From: DATDDB01 sp035260545
GTDB lineage: Bacteria; Pseudomonadota; Gammaproteobacteria; Burkholderiales; Gallionellaceae
Assembly: GCA_035260545.1 (NCBI GenBank)
Contig: DATFUZ010000052.1
Coordinates: 1 to 8,094 of the forward strand
Length of the DNA: 8,094 nt
Direction: 5' to 3'
Both the position numbers and the translations under genes were made by a program. Positions 1-5,411 of the stretch are shown one piece after another (the first letter of the stretch is position 1; each line of letters starts with the position of its first letter). The notes under the pieces were generated by a model that worked only from the letters and a program-made list of their open reading frames with translations, ran no database searches and had not been told where the DNA came from.

Positions 1-1784
1 ATCAGCATCAAAGCCAGCGGCCTGCCGGTGCGGTCCGCCTTGCGCGCTTCCAGTTCAAGGCGGTCGCGAAACATCTGGCGGTTTGGAAGCTCGGTGAGAG
101 CGTCGAAGTTGGCCTGTTTCCAGATCAGTTCCTCAACCCTCTTGCGCGAGGTGATGTCGGTGAACAGGGCCACATGCCGGAATATTTCGCCTGCTTCGTT
201 CCTGATCACGTTGATGGTCAGCAGCTTGACGTGCAGTTCGCCATCCTTGCGTTTGTCCCACACTTCGCCATGCCATTGGCCTTCGGTATGCAGGGCATTC
301 CACATCGACTCGTAGAACTCCGGGTCATGGTGGCCCGACTGGAATATCCGCGGGTTCTGCCCGGCGACGTCTTCAATGGTATACCCCGTCATGGTGGTGA
401 AGGCCGGATTGACCGCAATGATGCGGTTCTCGGCATCGGTGACCATGATCGCTTCGCTGCTGTTCTCGTACACCATCGCTGCCAGGCGCAGCGATTCCTG
501 TGCCTTCAGATTTTCGCTTTCAAGGTCGAATCGATTCAGTCCGAGCCCGATATTCAGGCCGGCCTCATCCATCAGGTTCTTGATCTCATCGCTGAAAACG
601 TTCTCGCTGGTGTGGTAGAACACAAGCACCGCATAGGTCTTTCCGCCCCGCCTGATGGGAACCGTTCCTGAAGATCCCCAGCCATATTTCCGGATATGCT
701 CGCGCCAGGGCTCGAGCAGGGAATCGCTCTGGAAGCGCTGCACGTAGACGGAACGGCCTTCCCGGAAGGCGGTGCCGGACGGCCCTTTGCCCTCGGGCAG
801 ATCGGCGCGCGAGGAAACGATAATGTTGTCGAGATAGTCCGTGCGCGCGCCATAGACGGAAACCGGCTTCAGGCATCCGGTGTTCCCTTCCTGCACACCT
901 ATCCAGGCAAGCTCCATGCCGCCGTGGCTGACGACAATTTCACAGACACGGTCGAATAATGCGCGCTCATCCCTGCTTTCGATCAGCGCATGGTTGATCT
1001 GCGACTGCGCGGCATAGGCCTGGGTAAGGAATTGTATTCGCCGCTCCGCTGCCTTGCGTTCGGTGATGTCCTTGCTGAATGACTGGATCACCGGTTCTCC
1101 GTCAATCTCGATCAGGCTTGCCGAGACTTCAAGGGGAAATATGTGGCCATCCTTGTGGTAATTTTCCACCTCGAAAATCAGGGCGCCTCCATCGAGAATG
1201 CGTTGCATCCGCTCCGGAGCCCGGGAAAATGAACTGGGCGGGTCAAGCTCCTGCAGGCGCATGTTCTGCATTTCCTCCGGCGTATATCCGTGCATGCGCG
1301 CAAACGACTCGTTTACGTTGATGAGCGTACCGGTCGTCGAGACAATGGAAATGCCTTCGCTTGCCCGGTTGAATAACGTCTGGTACCGCTCTTCACGCGC
1401 CCGCAGCGCCTGTTCGGTCTTCTTGCGTTCCGTGATGTCGCGGCTGGAGGCGAAATAATAGACTTCGCCGTCTATTTCCGCTCCCGAGGCGCTGATCTCG
1501 ACATTGAGCCGCGTGCCGTCCTTGCGTCTATGCGTGGTCTCGAATCTTGCGTGGGTGCCGACAAGCGATTTCAGCCGCTCCAGCAGTTCCTCTCTGGAAT
1601 ACTGGGAGTTCCAGTCGGTGAGGTTGAGCTGCGCCGCTTCCTCCTGGGAATAACCCAGCATATTGCAGAAGGAATCATTTGCTTCAAGCAGGTTGCCTTG
1701 CGCGTCCATGATGTGGATGCCGTCCAGCGCGTTCTGCATGAGCGCCTGGAACTGCCGCCAGCTCTTGTGCGTCTCCCTTTTCAT
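1..1784 (-). CDS. PAS-PAS-GAF-PAS-GGDEF sensor protein, probable diguanylate cyclase (C-terminus beyond window)
   Basis: A multi-domain signalling protein read from the minus strand, open without a stop from ATG at 1784 to the left edge (594 residues visible). Domains in order: PAS 1 (about 8-118), ending in the DITERK linker; PAS 2 (about 125-241), again ending DITERK; GAF (about 260-415), with the typical GPSGTAFREGRSVYV stretch; PAS 3 (about 430-545), with the GYTIEDVAGQNPRIFQSG segment common in GGDEF/EAL proteins, ending DIT; then NFDALTELPNRQMFRDRL (from about 558), the hallmark start of a GGDEF domain. The GGDEF active site, and any EAL domain after it, lie outside the window, so c-di-GMP synthesis or breakdown is inferred. 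No signal peptide or membrane segment is seen, so it is probably cytoplasmic and senses small ligands or redox state. An AGGGGAG stretch precedes the ATG, supporting this start. The frame stays open upstream, but without recognisable domain sequence. Domain calls are firm; the ligand is unknown. Confidence 0.93.
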   Translation of the reverse strand, partial: MKRETHKSWRQFQALMQNALDGIHIMDAQGNLLEANDSFCNMLGYSQEEAAQLNLTDWNSQYSREELLERLKSLVGTHARFETTHRRKDGTRLNVEISASGAEIDGEVYYFASSRDITERKKTEQALRAREERYQTLFNRASEGISIVSTTGTLINVNESFARMHGYTPEEMQNMRLQELDPPSSFSRAPERMQRILDGGALIFEVENYHKDGHIFPLEVSASLIEIDGEPVIQSFSKDITERKAAERRIQFLTQAYAAQSQINHALIESRDERALFDRVCEIVVSHGGMELAWIGVQEGNTGCLKPVSVYGARTDYLDNIIVSSRADLPEGKGPSGTAFREGRSVYVQRFQSDSLLEPWREHIRKYGWGSSGTVPIRRGGKTYAVLVFYHTSENVFSDEIKNLMDEAGLNIGLGLNRFDLESENLKAQESLRLAAMVYENSSEAIMVTDAENRIIAVNPAFTTMTGYTIEDVAGQNPRIFQSGHHDPEFYESMWNALHTEGQWHGEVWDKRKDGELHVKLLTINVIRNEAGEIFRHVALFTDITSRKRVEELIWKQANFDALTELPNRQMFRDRLELEARKADRTGRPLALML

Positions 1785-1820
1785 CAGACCTGCTCCCCTG
1801 CTGGTTGGCCCTTGTCGCGC

Positions 1821-1843
1821 CGAGCCGCTTTGGAGCGGGCTCG
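1821..1843 (-). repeat. Imperfect inverted repeat in the sensor gene leader
   Basis: CGAGCC at 1821-1826 pairs with GGCTCG at 1838-1843. GCT (1827-1829) continues the stem with AGC (1834-1836), leaving one bulged G and a 4-nt loop. It lies 37-59 bp upstream of the sensor start codon, inside its probable mRNA leader, and has no following T-run on either strand, so it is not a classic terminator. A role in RNA folding or protein binding is only a possibility. Confidence 0.35.
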
Positions 1844-1915
1844 TGCCCAGGCTATCATTACCATCGTTTCGCGCACCGGCTGCTTCGCCAATACCGCTCC
1901 CGGCGAATGTGGCAT

Positions 1916-1944
1916 ATATTAGTACGCCCGGCGCAGGGGGTAAA
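1916..1944 (-). promoter_or_regulatory. Candidate sigma70 promoter for the PAS/GGDEF sensor gene
   Basis: On the minus strand TTTACC (1944-1939) and TAATAT (1921-1916) are separated by exactly 17 bp, each matching 4 of 6 bases of the -35 and -10 consensus. This is the most AT-rich patch in the spacer. Transcription would start near 1909, giving a leader of about 125 nt that contains the 1821-1843 hairpin. It is a motif match only. Confidence 0.33.
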
Positions 1945-1971
1945 TAGCGTTGCTCGCCGCCGGCAAACCCG

Positions 1972-1994
1972 GGGTCCGCGGGGGCCGCGGATTC
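1972..1994 (+). repeat. Strong GC hairpin in the spacer
   Basis: TCCGCGG (1975-1981) and CCGCGGA (1985-1991) form a perfect 7-bp stem around a GGG loop. In plus-strand RNA the stem can extend to 10 bp through two G-U pairs and a G-C pair. No T-run follows, so it is not an intrinsic terminator. It lies about 110 bp upstream of the macro-domain gene, either in its leader or upstream of its promoter. Confidence 0.45.
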
Positions 1995-2092
1995 GTTCGG
2001 CGCACTGCGTCCCCTCGCAGCCGGGTACGTCTTTCGCATCCGGCGCAAATTGGGCGTAAACTTAATAAAGCGCGTGCAGCGGATATTCTCCC

Positions 2093-2102
2093 GGAAGGAA
2101 GG
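2093..2102 (+). promoter_or_regulatory. Shine-Dalgarno sequence fixing the macro-domain gene start
   Basis: The purine run GGAAGGAAGG directly precedes ATG 2104 and contains an AAGGA core 4-5 nt from it. This supports ATG 2104 over an in-frame TTG at 2050, whose extra 18 residues are basic and lie outside the macro fold. It is the clearest ribosome binding site in the window. Confidence 0.7.
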
Positions 2103-2103
2103 G

Positions 2104-2655
2104 ATGGCGGACATCATTTTCGAGGAAAGACACGGCGATGGCCGCTTCCAGGTGGTCGCGAACGACCTCCTGGCGGAGCCGGTGGACTGCATCGTCAACG
2201 CCGCCAACGGCGGCCTGTCTCATGGCGGCGGGATCGCCGCCGCCATCGCCGCTGCGGCCGGGCCGCGGCTCGACGCGGCGTGCGAACGGGTCATCGCCAA
2301 GGTAGGGCGCGTGCCCACCGGCCGGGCCGCGATCACGACCGCCGGCAACCTGCCCTACAAGGCGGTGATCCACGCCGTCGGCCCCCGCCTGGGCGAGGGC
2401 GACGAGGAAAACCAACTGGCGTCGGCGCTCAAATTCGCCTTCCGCCTTGCGGACCGGCAAGGTTATGCCACGCTGTCGTTTCCGGCAGTCAGTTGCGGCA
2501 TCTTTTCCGTCCCCGAACCGCTCTGCGTGCGCGCTTATCGCCGCGCGGTCTCTGAGTTCCTCACCGAAAACCCGCAATCCTCGCTGGTCCTGATCCGCCT
2601 GTGCCTGGTGGAGGGGCCGGTGATGGATGAGGTGCGCAAGCAGTACCTGAAATGA
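2104..2655 (+). CDS. Macro-domain protein (ADP-ribose-binding or ADP-ribosyl hydrolase family)
   Basis: A 183-residue protein consisting of a single macro domain, cytoplasmic, with no signal peptide. Macro domains bind ADP-ribose and derivatives such as O-acetyl-ADP-ribose, and many remove ADP-ribose from proteins or nucleic acids. Visible motifs: Asp21 after the first strand, at the usual adenine-contacting position; VDCIVNAANGGLSHGGGIAAAI at 27-48 (Asn32, Asn35, His40 and the triple-glycine loop); the ITTAGNLPYKAVIHAVGPR strand-loop at 77-95; and the second phosphate loop SFPAVSCGIFSVP at 125-137. The L-x-HGGG-hydrophobic-AAAI form is nearer to archaeal AF1521-like proteins than to the YmdB/MacroD form (L-x-GGGGVDGAI). 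That makes hydrolysis less certain than binding. The stop codon overlaps the start of the Mut7-C gene (ATGA), so the two are probably translated together. Family assignment is firm; the substrate is not known. Confidence 0.92.
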   Translation: MADIIFEERHGDGRFQVVANDLLAEPVDCIVNAANGGLSHGGGIAAAIAAAAGPRLDAACERVIAKVGRVPTGRAAITTAGNLPYKAVIHAVGPRLGEGDEENQLASALKFAFRLADRQGYATLSFPAVSCGIFSVPEPLCVRAYRRAVSEFLTENPQSSLVLIRLCLVEGPVMDEVRKQYLK

Positions 2656-3146
2656 ACGGCCAGGCTATGCAGCGCTTTCTGTGCGACGAAATGCTGGGTC
2701 AATTGTGCCGCTACCTGCGTGCAGCGGGCTACGATGCGGAACTCGCGCAAAACGGAGAAAGCGATGCGCTGCTGCTGCGGCGGTGTCACGATGAGGGCCG
2801 GCATTTCCTCACGCAGGACGTGCTGGTGCGCGAACACAAGGCTGCGCGGAACGTGGCGCTGATCCTTCCGCATGGCAAGCTCGATGCACTGGCGCGGCTG
2901 GTGGGCGAATACTACAGCCTGGATTGGCTGGCTCAGGCGTTCACTCGCTGCCTCGTGGACAATACGCCGCTCACTGCCGCGGACGATGCGGCGCGGGCAC
3001 GGGTGCCGGCGGATGCAATGAACGGCGCGAAATCCCTCTACCAGTGCCCCGCGTGCGGGCGGGTCTATTGGCGCGGATCGCACTACAAGCGGATGCATGC
3101 ACGCCTTGCAGCCTGGCAGGCCGAAAGGCCGCGGCGCGCCGGCTGA
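2652..3146 (+). CDS. Mut7-C family PIN-like RNase with C-terminal zinc-ribbon remnant
   Basis: A 164-residue protein matching the Mut7-C family: a PIN-like nuclease fold followed by a small zinc ribbon. The N-terminal RFLCDEMLGQLCRYLRAAGYDA (residues 8-29) carries the acidic pair Asp12-Glu13, and TQD at 54-56 gives Asp56; these are the expected metal-binding acidic residues. The C-terminal part shows Cys100, then YQCPACGRVYWRGSHYKRM (130-148) with Cys132 and Cys135. The usual first knuckle is C-x-x-C. Here it reads CLVD, so one expected zinc ligand is Asp103. The gene overlaps the macro gene by 4 bp (ATGA), indicating one mRNA. ATG 2667 (residue 6) is a possible alternative start, and neither has a strong ribosome binding site. 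RNase activity is inferred from fold and acidic residues; Mut7-C proteins are poorly characterised in bacteria. Confidence 0.88.
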   Translation: MNGQAMQRFLCDEMLGQLCRYLRAAGYDAELAQNGESDALLLRRCHDEGRHFLTQDVLVREHKAARNVALILPHGKLDALARLVGEYYSLDWLAQAFTRCLVDNTPLTAADDAARARVPADAMNGAKSLYQCPACGRVYWRGSHYKRMHARLAAWQAERPRRAG

Positions 3147-3195
3147 TAGCTGACTTGCGGGGGCGGCGCCCGGTGTGCCGGACGGGTCTTTGGCG

Positions 3196-3201
3196 TATAA
3201 T
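3196..3201 (+). promoter_or_regulatory. Candidate -10 box for the thioredoxin gene
   Basis: A perfect TATAAT stands in the 84-bp gap between the Mut7-C and thioredoxin genes. Bases at -35 distance (around 3173-3179) are poor and there is no TGn extension, so activity would need an activator or be weak. The start would be near 3208, giving a leader of about 23 nt before ATG 3231. Short GC dyads lie just upstream (GGGCGGCGCCC ending near 3170 and CCGGTGTGCCGG near 3170-3181). They may limit read-through from the upstream pair but have no T-run. Confidence 0.4.
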
Positions 3202-3230
3202 TTTGACCTTTGCAATAATGCGGCACGATC

Positions 3231-3623
3231 ATGCACAGACACGAAAATTTCGTCTACGACGTGGACGAAGCCGACTTCGACGAGCAGGTCGTCGCGCGCT
3301 CCCACGAACATCCCATTCTGCTGGACATCGGCGCTGAATGGTGCGGCCCCTGCAAGGTGCTCACCCCCCGCCTGGAAAAGCTGGCGCAGGAATATGGCGG
3401 CAAGTTCCTGCTGGCCAAGGTGGATGCGGACGAGAACATGCGCATCGCCGGGCGTCACCGCGTACGGGGCTTCCCCACCGTGATCGCATACAGCCGCGGC
3501 CAGGAAACCGACCGCTTCCACAGCGCGCAGCCGGACGGCCATCTGCGCCGTTTCATCGACAGGCTGATCGCCCATCATCAGGAGCAGCCGGCGGCCGCCC
3601 CGGCATCGCCGCCCGCCGAATAA
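3231..3623 (+). CDS. Thioredoxin-fold protein resembling the N-terminal domain of CnoX/YbbN
   Basis: A 130-residue cytoplasmic thioredoxin. The redox site WCGPCK is at residues 37-42 (Cys38, Cys41), and the cis-proline loop GFPTV places Pro82 next to it, so disulfide reduction should be possible. The EYGGKFLLAKVDADEN stretch (54-69) and the late SAQPDGHLRRFIDRL segment (98-112) resemble CnoX/YbbN, the chaperone-linked thioredoxin, more than TrxA. CnoX is normally about 280 residues with TPR-like repeats after the thioredoxin domain. Here those are absent and the protein ends in an Ala/Pro/Glu-rich tail (117-130). The usual DFWA before the active site is DIGA, so one conserved Trp is missing. 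No strong ribosome binding site precedes ATG 3231; I keep this start because it gives the complete fold. The role could be a general reductase or a protein-specific partner. Confidence 0.9.
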   Translation: MHRHENFVYDVDEADFDEQVVARSHEHPILLDIGAEWCGPCKVLTPRLEKLAQEYGGKFLLAKVDADENMRIAGRHRVRGFPTVIAYSRGQETDRFHSAQPDGHLRRFIDRLIAHHQEQPAAAPASPPAE

Positions 3624-3652
3624 CGCCGCCGGCGTGGCCGGTTCCGGTTTTT
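3623..3652 (+). terminator. Possible weak intrinsic terminator after the thioredoxin gene
   Basis: Starting at the thioredoxin stop codon, ACGCC-GCC-GGCGT (3623-3635) forms a short stem. It is followed by two CCGG copies (3638-3641, 3644-3647) that allow alternative pairing, and then five Ts (3648-3652). The T-run is separated from the first stem, and the alternative stems are short or tightly looped, so termination would be partial at best. Confidence 0.33.
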
Positions 3653-3679
3653 GTTGCGTGACGCAAAGGTTGGTATGAT
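3651..3679 (+). promoter_or_regulatory. Candidate extended -10 promoter for nadE
   Basis: TGGTATGAT (3671-3679) is an extended -10 element (TGn followed by TATGAT, 5 of 6 consensus). Exactly 17 bp upstream of the hexamer lies TTGTTG (3651-3656), which keeps the TTG half of a -35 box. Extended -10 promoters tolerate weak -35 boxes. The start would be near 3686, giving a leader of about 29 nt before ATG 3715, which lacks an obvious Shine-Dalgarno sequence. Two dyad symmetries overlie this promoter. Confidence 0.5.
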
Positions 3680-3687
3680 GCAACCTT
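3654..3687. repeat. Two abutting dyad symmetries over the nadE promoter, candidate operator
   Basis: TTGCGTGACGCAA (3654-3666) is a perfect 13-bp palindrome around a central G, lying across the -35 edge and spacer. It abuts, sharing base 3666, a second inverted repeat: AAGGTTG (3666-3672), 8-nt gap, CAACCTT (3681-3687), which flanks the -10 box and ends at the expected start point. The arrangement suits a repressor site that would block polymerase. I do not recognise either motif as a known NAD-regulator site. The second repeat could instead form a hairpin only if transcription began further upstream. Confidence 0.4.
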
Positions 3688-3714
3688 GTTCTCAAGCGCG
3701 TTCCTGCCACATTT

Positions 3715-5319
3715 ATGAAACTGGCCATTGCACAAATCAACTGCACCCTGGGCGACCTGAGCGGAAACGCGGCGAAGATCCTGGACTGTGCCATGCGCGC
3801 GAAGCAGCAGGGCGCTTCGCTGCTGCTTACGCCGGAACTGGGGTTGTGCGGCTACTCTCCGGAAGATCTGCTGTTGCGCGAGGGCTTCTATGAGGCCTGC
3901 GACCAGGCCCTGCAGCGTCTTGCTTCCCGGGTGCAGGACATCGCCGTGGTCGTGGGGCATCCGCACCATGCGCAAGGCAGGCGCTACAATGCGGCCTCCG
4001 TCCTCAAGAACGGCAAAATCGCCGCCACCTATCACAAGCACGAATTGCCCAACGACAGCGTCTTTGACGAGGCGCGCTATTTCAGGAAGGGCGATGAACC
4101 CTGCATCTTCGAACTGGAGGGCATCCGCTTTGGCCTCAACATCTGCGCCGACGTATGGGAGCCGCGCACGGCGCGCATCGCCCGCAAGGCGGGGGCGCAA
4201 GTGCTGCTGGTGCCGAACGCTTCGCCCTACCATCTCGATAAGCACCTGACCCGCTACAGCGTGGTTCGCGACCGGATAGACGAAACCGGGCTGGCCATCG
4301 TGTACGGCAACATGGTCGGCGGACAGGATGAACTGGTATTCGACGGCGGCTCCTTCGTGATGGATGCGCAGGGCAGGATGACGCATGCCTGCCCGGCGTT
4401 CGAGGAGGGCCTGTGGACAATGGAGATCCGGGACGGCCAGCCCGTACCCGGCGAGATCACTCCCGAGCCCGCGCAGGAGGAGATGATCTATCGCGCCCTG
4501 TGCATGGGCGTGCGCGATTACATCGGCAAGAACCGTTTTCCCGGCGTGCTGATTGGCCTCTCCGGGGGCATCGATTCCGCCCTGACGCTGGCGGTCGCCG
4601 TGGATGCGCTGGGTGCGGACAAGGTGCGTGCGGTGATGATGCCCTCGCCCTACACCGCGCAGATCAGCCTCGACGACGCCCGGGAGATGGCGGCCATGCT
4701 TGGGGTGCGCTACGATGTGCTGGACATCCGGCCGGCGTTCGAGGCCTATCTCGCCACCCTGCAATCGCAGTTCGCGGGACTGCCGCAGGACACCACCGAG
4801 GAGAACATTCAGGCGCGGATTCGGGGCAACCTGCTGATGGCGCTGTCCAACAAGACCGGCGCCCTGGTGCTGACCACCGGCAACAAGTCCGAAATGACCG
4901 TCGGCTATTGCACGCTGTACGGCGACATGGCGGGCGGCTTCGGCGTGCTCAAGGACGTCAGCAAGACGTGGGTCTACCGCCTGTCGCGTTACCGGAACGG
5001 CCTGGGGCGTGTCATTCCGGAGCGCATCATCACCCGGCCGCCCAGCGCGGAACTGCGTCCGGACCAGACCGACCAGGACAGCCTGCCCCCCTATGACGTG
5101 CTGGACGGCATCATGGCCTGCTATGTGGAAAAGAACCAGTCCATTCCGGAGATCGTGGAACAGGGCTACGCCGAAGCCGACGTGCAGCGCGTGGTGCGGC
5201 TTATCCGCGTCGCGGAATACAAGCGCCGCCAGGCGCCGGTGGGCGTACGCATCACCGATCGGGGTTTCGGCAAGGACTGGCGCTATCCCATCACCGTGCG
5301 CTACCAGGATGATTTCTGA
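3715..5319 (+). CDS. nadE: Glutamine-dependent NAD+ synthetase
   Basis: A 534-residue cytoplasmic enzyme that makes NAD+ from deamido-NAD+ (NaAD), ATP and glutamine, the last step of NAD synthesis. The N-terminal half is a nitrilase-type glutaminase that releases ammonia from glutamine, with the Glu-Lys-Cys triad at Glu41 (TPELGLCGY), Lys108 (YHKHELPND) and Cys144 (NICADVWEP). The C-terminal half is the synthetase: SGGIDS at 283-288 is the ATP-pyrophosphatase P-loop, and GNKSEMTVGYCTLYGDMAGG and RPPSAELRPDQTDQDSLPPY are further NAD synthetase signatures. Length is close to that of the two-domain bacterial enzymes of about 540 residues, and all key residues are present. ATG 3715 begins directly with the first nitrilase strand (MKLAIAQINCTLGD), so the start is secure despite a weak ribosome binding site. 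It probably has its own promoter (3651-3679). No clear terminator separates it from the permease gene 92 bp downstream, so read-through is possible. Confidence 0.97.
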   Translation: MKLAIAQINCTLGDLSGNAAKILDCAMRAKQQGASLLLTPELGLCGYSPEDLLLREGFYEACDQALQRLASRVQDIAVVVGHPHHAQGRRYNAASVLKNGKIAATYHKHELPNDSVFDEARYFRKGDEPCIFELEGIRFGLNICADVWEPRTARIARKAGAQVLLVPNASPYHLDKHLTRYSVVRDRIDETGLAIVYGNMVGGQDELVFDGGSFVMDAQGRMTHACPAFEEGLWTMEIRDGQPVPGEITPEPAQEEMIYRALCMGVRDYIGKNRFPGVLIGLSGGIDSALTLAVAVDALGADKVRAVMMPSPYTAQISLDDAREMAAMLGVRYDVLDIRPAFEAYLATLQSQFAGLPQDTTEENIQARIRGNLLMALSNKTGALVLTTGNKSEMTVGYCTLYGDMAGGFGVLKDVSKTWVYRLSRYRNGLGRVIPERIITRPPSAELRPDQTDQDSLPPYDVLDGIMACYVEKNQSIPEIVEQGYAEADVQRVVRLIRVAEYKRRQAPVGVRITDRGFGKDWRYPITVRYQDDF

Positions 5320-5342
5320 TGACGTGACACGGAACCGCCGCA

Positions 5343-5391
5343 GCGGCCGCTGGCCGCAAGGGGCGTTCGCGGCGAGTCGCCGGGTTTCCCG
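5343..5391. repeat. Cluster of GC-rich inverted repeats between nadE and the permease gene
   Basis: Three dyads sit in the 92-bp gap: GCGGCC-GCT-GGCCGC (5343-5357), the perfect palindrome CGGCGAGTCGCCG (5370-5382) and CGGG-TTT-CCCG (5381-5391). None is followed by a T-run, so I do not call an intrinsic terminator. In RNA they could slow polymerase, protect a processed 3' end of nadE mRNA or fold the leader of the permease mRNA. No convincing promoter is visible here. TTTAAT at 5397-5402 lacks a -35 partner. Confidence 0.4.
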
Positions 5392-5411
5392 CCGTGTTTA
5401 ATCGCGATCGA

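Larger units (their letters stand above)
1785..2103. other. Non-coding divergent spacer between the sensor gene and the macro-domain gene
   Basis: These 319 bases lie between two divergent genes and should contain both promoters. Frames are open through parts of it, but their translations are low-complexity and match no family I recognise, so I treat it as non-coding. It holds an imperfect hairpin at 1821-1843, an AT-rich patch at 1914-1921 that may be the sensor's -10 box, a strong GC hairpin at 1972-1994, and a second AT-rich patch (ACTTAATAAA, about 2060-2069) upstream of the macro gene. For that last patch I find no convincing -35 partner at normal spacing. Confidence 0.6.

Noticed and set aside
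174..1922. Several plus-strand frames within and beyond the sensor gene
   Set aside because: The minus strand reads as continuous PAS/GAF/GGDEF sequence without a stop; the plus-strand translations are unlike any family.
2050..2103. TTG at 2050 as an earlier start for the macro-domain gene
   Set aside because: ATG 2104 has a strong Shine-Dalgarno sequence and begins exactly at the macro fold; the extra 18 residues look like translated leader.
2104..3146. A DarTG-like toxin-antitoxin pair, because a macro domain is followed by an overlapping gene
   Set aside because: The partner is a Mut7-C PIN-like protein, not a DarT ADP-ribosyltransferase, and the macro protein is a single short domain unlike DarG.
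2535..4764. Long minus-strand open frames (419 and 403 codons) opposite the Mut7-C, thioredoxin and nadE genes
   Set aside because: They are antisense shadows of well-recognised plus-strand genes in GC-rich DNA. Their translations are rich in His/Arg/Ala/Gly, without any family motif.
5343..5391. A rho-independent terminator after nadE
   Set aside because: There are stems but no following T-run.
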